Assembly (NCBI GenBank): GCA_038087015.1
Contig: JASBNA010000010.1
Span: 930,001-994,000 of the forward strand
Reading direction: 5' to 3'
Source: Cerrena zonata
Lineage: Eukaryota > Basidiomycota > Agaricomycetes > Polyporales > Cerrenaceae
Length of the DNA: 64,000 nt
The position numbers and the translations under genes are program-made. Numbering within the stretch: the stretch's first letter is position 1; every line of letters begins with the position of its first letter. The notes under the pieces were generated by a model. That model saw only the letters and a list, made by a program, of their open reading frames with translations. It had not been told where the DNA came from and did not search any database. Of the stretch, positions 61,260-64,000 are shown one piece after another.

Positions 61260-62376
61260 AAACCTCATGGTCGACCGTCGACCCATACCATATCAAGTAC
61301 GCTGTCGAAGAATGAGGTCAAACGTTAGATCAAGCGGACTTGTATGATTGCTAACGTTGTCAGTACACCTCTCGGTACTTCTCTAGCGTTGCGACGTAAG
61401 TCGGTTGCTTCCCAGTATATTTGGCCTGATTACAAAAGAACCTCATCTGATCGCTCTTTCAGCTCCTAACTTGGTTTAGGACTTCTCAAGATATCATTGC
61501 CGTTCGACTTACAGATGTTTGAAGGCAACTCACCTATGTCAACAATTTGCTGGAGTCCATTCTCCATGGTAGGAGCCACCACATTACCCGGGGATCCCCT
61601 CGAAATGGGCCGATGTTGTGATCTGTACTGGCTTTATCGCTGAGATGGGGATTCTGACTCTGGTATGTGACAAATCTATTATCATTATCCATTATGCGAC
61701 GTTGATGACAATATTTGACTATCTATCCGTATCACGTCTTTCTTCGAGCTATGAGCAGTCTTAGGATTCCACTTACTGGACCCGTATTCAAATGTCAAGT
61801 CAATGAGGTGGAATAATCAAATAGTATCCCGGTGGTGACAGGAACTTTCCAACCTTGGTGTGTATTGTTATCTTTGCTCACAAATAAACATAATTTCATC
61901 AAAGGGATAGTACAAAGACTGAGTGTTAACAAAATTGACTCACGGTGTAATCCGTAGTTTCATCTGGGTCTCAATTCAACTAATACATGTCATGGTGATA
62001 GATGACCACAATGCCTTGTTTTGTGGTCTTGCACATATTCTCTTGGGGTTTCCTTCATCAGGGTAGCTTTACCATGCTACACTGATTCAGTGAGGTCGCC
62101 AGGCTCTGAGACTGGTCCTGCTCAGATTTCTTTGACCTTGTTAACTTGTATGTCATGTTCTCAAAATCATTCACTGCAAAGAGAGATATTACCAACATGA
62201 TCTGTATAATACTATCTAAATTTTCCAAATCAATGAGTTATATATATATATGGCATTTGAAAGGATTGTAAATAGATGATCCAGGTCAAGATAGATAAAT
62301 GACAGAGATGGCAAAATCATTTAGTCAAATCATAACTATGTTCTATAGATATGGACACCAAGATTGAGGAAAAACA
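61260..62376. other. 3' flank of membrane-protein gene copy 4
   Basis: Matches 29.8-30.83 kb in places. A plus-strand stretch near 61340-61405 reads MIANVVSTPLGTSLALRR up to a GTAAGTCGG donor, the best version of the short recurring segment seen in every unit. ICTGFIAEMGILTL before a GTATGTGAC donor (~61663) could be a further exon of the same unknown gene. Confidence 0.35.
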
Positions 62377-64000
62377 TTAGACAAAGTCCTGTAGCTCAAT
62401 CTCTTCAAACACCCTAGTGTGTGAGGTAGAAGACTCAAAGTCATGAGTGGTACCAGAAGAACTTGAAATATAGCCATAAATAATTAGCAGCTATCCAAAA
62501 TATCAGCAATATGACTACTCACCCAGCCTGTGGTACCCCCTCCAAATTCTCATCTCTACTGGCTTCTTCAATATTAGCCAATCCAGCAGCAAATGGGTAG
62601 TCAGAGTACTGGACTCCCTCTGTGTCTTCTTCATCCTCCTCTATGTTACTGCCCCAAGAACCACTCAGGCTGCTTCCCATGTTCCCTTCCACAGCTGAGG
62701 CAAAATGCAGACTTGACTGCTTTGAGCTGGTCTGTGAGAGGTTGTTGGTTGTGTGATAGGTAGATTTGAGACTGAGGATGAAGTGTGAAAGGATGATGGA
62801 GGTTAAGCTATAAAATATAAGTTAGAGATATGAGAGAGAATCTATTAAGTTGACTTACACCTGTTGGATATTAATAAACTCTGAAGCATTTGGAAGACTC
62901 TACAAAGATATCATAAGTTTGATATATATGTAAGGATTAGTATTGCTTACATCACCATCTCCTGCAACAGCCAATATATCAAGAAGGACTGCAAGGATGT
63001 TGAGAAGAAGCAATATGCTAAACTATTGAATTAGCCTTCTGAGTGCTTGAGCATATTCAAACCTACCCAAATTGTATAGAGCCTATCAACAATCATATCA
63101 GTTACTAATATAAAACTCTCGATATTGTCAATATTACCTCCATATGCCAGTCTAGTGGTAAGCTTGCTACTAGATCTAACCTCCGCCTTTTCTCTAAAAA
63201 TATAGATTGTTTTCCACAAAGTGAGACCTAGCACCACAGCATCTGCAACTACAGAGATTGCTCTGGTAATCACACCCACTGTAAAAATCACCTATCAGCA
63301 TATATAGAAGTGAAATATTGGTGTCATACAACTACTTCAAATGTTAATATTGGTATTTATTTGAGACTATTTGGCTTACTATTTATACTGGATGATATCT
63401 GTCCCATACCAGCAATCTGCCAATGGACCTGATGGTACAACTAGATATGATCCCACAAAGGTTGGAATTTCAGCATACTATTGATAACATAAGGGCTAAT
63501 TTATATTGAGTCAAGATTGACACTCACAATATTGATAGCTGGTTCAAACATACTCAGAACAAATACCAGGACAGTGGGAGTCCATGCATGCTGGCAGATG
63601 CTCCAGATGCGCACACAGTCAAATGCTATAAGAGTGCTATATAGTTAGTCAATGTCATTGAGATATTTAGTTACCTGCCTGCATATGAAAGAAGACAACA
63701 GATAGCTACAATATCACCTGTAAAATGTAGCACCTTGCAACTTCAATTATTGAAATGTTAGTAATATCATACTTGTGATGAATATTATCAATTCACCTCT
63801 AGCATCTTGATTTAGTGGGATGTAATAATATTTGAGATGTTACTTACAATCACTGTTTTAGAGGTTGGAAACCCTTCAAGCAGGCTCAAAAGCATATTGA
63901 ACATAGTGCCATATCTGATAAATAGGTACAGAATGGGCCCTGTGCCAAATTTCCCTTGCCAGATACACTTGACTTCCTTTGGGAAGAAAAGAATTGTATC
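62377..64000 (-). CDS. Seven-transmembrane DUF6533-type protein, copy 4 (5' part outside window)
   Basis: Fourth copy, cut inside exon 2. Last exon HDFESSTSHTRVFEEIELQD then a stop, like copy 2. The middle (62.75-63.30 kb) is almost identical to copy 3. The signature exon (ISVVADAVVLGLTLWKT) and the 16-nt SIQFG exon are present. The micro-exon context TAGTT before GTATGA is kept near 63330. The third exon is open only in the DIVAICCLLSYA frame, because the alternative frame meets TAG; this supports the GC-AG intron proposed for copy 1. Start codon not visible, so intactness cannot be judged. Confidence 0.6.

Larger units (their letters stand above)
49051..64000. repeat. Array unit 4 (right end truncated)
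   Basis: Fourth unit, cut by the window edge inside exon 2 of its membrane-protein gene. Its start resembles unit 2. Only two of the three ATTGG boxes are recognisable (54243-54279 and 59841-59882). The region 51.5-54.2 kb, where the first box would be expected, aligns only in pieces. It also contains a private insert around 56.03-56.27 kb. Confidence 0.8.

Noticed and set aside
1..64000. Repeat-induced point mutation (RIP) as cause of the decay
   Set aside because: CpG-containing words such as TCGATCGACG remain abundant on both strands and the lesions include many small indels, which does not fit a C-to-T-only process.
1..64000. LTR retrotransposons, rRNA, telomeric repeats, CRISPR arrays
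   Set aside because: No direct long terminal repeats with primer-binding sites, no reverse-transcriptase motif, no rRNA-like or TTAGGG-type runs, and no short regularly spaced repeats were seen.

Overview
The window reads as a repeat-rich, gene-poor stretch of a fungal nuclear genome, most likely an agaricomycete (Basidiomycota). The evidence is the spliced genes with ~50-nt GT-AG introns, a seven-transmembrane gene of the DUF6533 type (a family expanded in mushroom-forming fungi), a probable DUF6535-type gene remnant, and short non-autonomous DNA transposons. No prokaryotic operon, rRNA, tRNA or CRISPR was seen. All alignments and splice models were made by eye.

Layout. The window is an array of four related units of about 16-18.5 kb. 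Unit 1 is 1-14.7 kb (left end cut), unit 2 is 14.7-33.25 kb, unit 3 is 33.25-49.05 kb and unit 4 is 49.05-64.0 kb (right end cut). Units 1 and 3 resemble each other most, up to near identity over several kb, and so do units 2 and 4. The array therefore looks like a ~32-34 kb dimer repeated twice. Each unit runs in the same order: a plus-strand DUF6535-like remnant; three diverged sub-repeats (two recognisable in unit 4), each centred on a conserved ATTGG box flanked by divergent gene remnants; and a minus-strand seven-transmembrane gene.

Genes. The only gene with a convincing complete structure is the minus-strand membrane protein. It occurs four times, at 12283-14088, 30833-32653, 46636-48440 and 62377-64000 (5' part outside the window). 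In copy 1 about twelve exons can be joined into an open frame of ~390 codons, but only by accepting a GC-AG intron and a 2- or 5-nt micro-exon. Copies 2 and 3 differ from copy 1 by one base near the start of exon 2. The other recurrent coding-like segments (ELYPCG exons, FDKPE exons, DPSDDYP-like segments) carry different lesions in different copies, so I treat them as pseudogene families of unknown product.

Mobile DNA. Two 245-bp MITEs (TA target duplication, one base different between them) and two ~715-bp fold-back elements (CACTG termini, 3-bp target duplications, CACTA-like) sit at sites that are empty in sister units. A ~550-bp tract shared by gene copies 3 and 4, against the unit-wise relationships, suggests gene conversion. 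The window thus shows amplification of a membrane-protein gene, with its flanks decaying, by unequal exchange or conversion. What the membrane protein senses or transports cannot be read from the sequence.
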